A stretch of 64,000 nt of DNA from Bacillota bacterium (lineage in GTDB: Bacteria > Bacillota > Sulfobacillia > Sulfobacillales > Sulfobacillaceae): assembly GCA_021820965.1 (NCBI GenBank), contig JAKACZ010000009.1, forward strand, positions 45,425 to 109,424, given 5' to 3'. Numbering within the stretch: the first letter of the stretch is position 1; each line of letters starts with the position of its first letter. Positions 63,681 to 64,000 of the stretch are shown one piece after another. Both the position numbers and the translations under genes were made by a program. The notes under the pieces are model-generated. The model ran no database searches. It was given only the letters and a program-made list of their open reading frames with translations, and was not told where the DNA came from.

Positions 63681-63831
63681 AGTCCGGCCTCCATTCATCT
63701 CACGTCTATCAATAGTAGCATGAGGCGTGACTAAAAAAGAGAGTGTTTTCCTCTTGCAAACCACCTTTGGTGGTGATAGCATAACCTGTGCTGCTTCGGC
63801 GGCATGCAATTGAAGTGAGACTTCTGGCGGC

Positions 63832-63860
63832 TTGACATCAGGTCGTATGCGGAGTACAAT
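63832..63860 (+). promoter_or_regulatory. rRNA operon promoter
   Basis: TTGACA (63832–63837) and TACAAT (63855–63860) with a 17-base spacer lie about 90 bases upstream of the 16S 5' end. Confidence 0.85.
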
Positions 63861-63947
63861 CATCAATTGTGACCCGGTCCTTGAAAACTATATCATCATG
63901 CCACATGCACAAAGGTAGTACGAACGAATCGACGTCAAGAGACGAGT

Positions 63948-64000
63948 CATGGAGAGTTTGATCCTGGCTCAGGACGAACGCTGGCGGCGTGCCTAATACA
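63948..64000 (+). rRNA. 16S ribosomal RNA (5' end, partial)
   Basis: The universal 5' sequence GGAGAGTTTGATCCTGGCTC, followed by AGGACGAACGCTGGCGGCGT and GCCTAA, is present and runs off the right edge. Confidence 0.97.

Overview
The window looks like a chromosome segment of a deep-branching, spore-forming Firmicute with moderately high G+C, most like a Sulfobacillus-type acidophile. That placement is an inference. It rests on the dnaX–ybaB–recR–bofA order, the rpoE(delta)–pyrG pair, strong AGGAGG-type ribosome binding sites and the style of the proteins. No database was searched.

Layout. (1) 1–1.6 kb: two minus-strand coiled-coil proteins, the first running off the left edge. (2) 1.7–14.6 kb: a surface-polysaccharide locus. 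It holds a PelF-like glycosyltransferase, a PelG-like transporter, two paralogous multi-pass (GT-C-like) membrane proteins, a GAF/HD-GYP c-di-GMP protein, a GH114 polygalactosaminidase-like hydrolase, a GT2 enzyme and a methyltransferase. It also holds an exosortase directly preceded by a small exported protein with a sorting-type C-terminus. (3) 14.9–19.3 kb: a geranylgeranyl-reductase-like flavoprotein, an HTH protein, an alpha/beta hydrolase, a MITE-like repeat and an orphan histidine kinase. (4) 19.4–27.5 kb: core genes (three tRNAs, tadA, SRP RNA, dnaX, ybaB, recR, bofA, panE, gltX, mntH). (5) 27.9–47.9 kb: an accessory region full of broken genes. Its centre is an 11-kb starch/oligosaccharide island (ABC transporter, ROK regulator, exported GH15 glucoamylase with two starch-binding modules). 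The island appears to split a DUF433 antitoxin gene exactly in frame. Right of it lie a broken DUF5615 toxin, a structured leader RNA with a terminator, an MFS pseudogene with a 216-bp internal inversion, several transposase remnants (IS630, IS1595, ISAzo13, IS1634 types), a frameshifted double-rhodanese lipoprotein and a truncated second MFS gene. (6) 48–64 kb: core genes again. These are rlmI-type methyltransferase, erpA, marR, a beta-oxidation-type operon, a cell-wall hydrolase behind a c-di-AMP riboswitch, rpoE–pyrG, a PspA/PspAA/PspAB/HtpX envelope-stress module, tRNA-Gln and tRNA-Glu, a thioesterase, a 1-pyrroline-5-carboxylate dehydrogenase, an ABC-F protein and, at the right edge, a strong promoter and the first bases of a 16S rRNA gene.

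How the genes work together. Region 2 reads as a c-di-GMP-linked exopolysaccharide system coupled to a dedicated protein-sorting enzyme. The starch island is a self-contained unit: secreted glucoamylase releases sugar, the ABC transporter imports sugar or oligosaccharide, and the divergent ROK repressor probably senses it. The 50–52 kb operon supports fatty-acyl or butyryl-CoA oxidation under a divergent MarR regulator. The psp genes and htpX form a membrane-stress module. Coordinates of starts were chosen from Shine-Dalgarno sites where several were possible.
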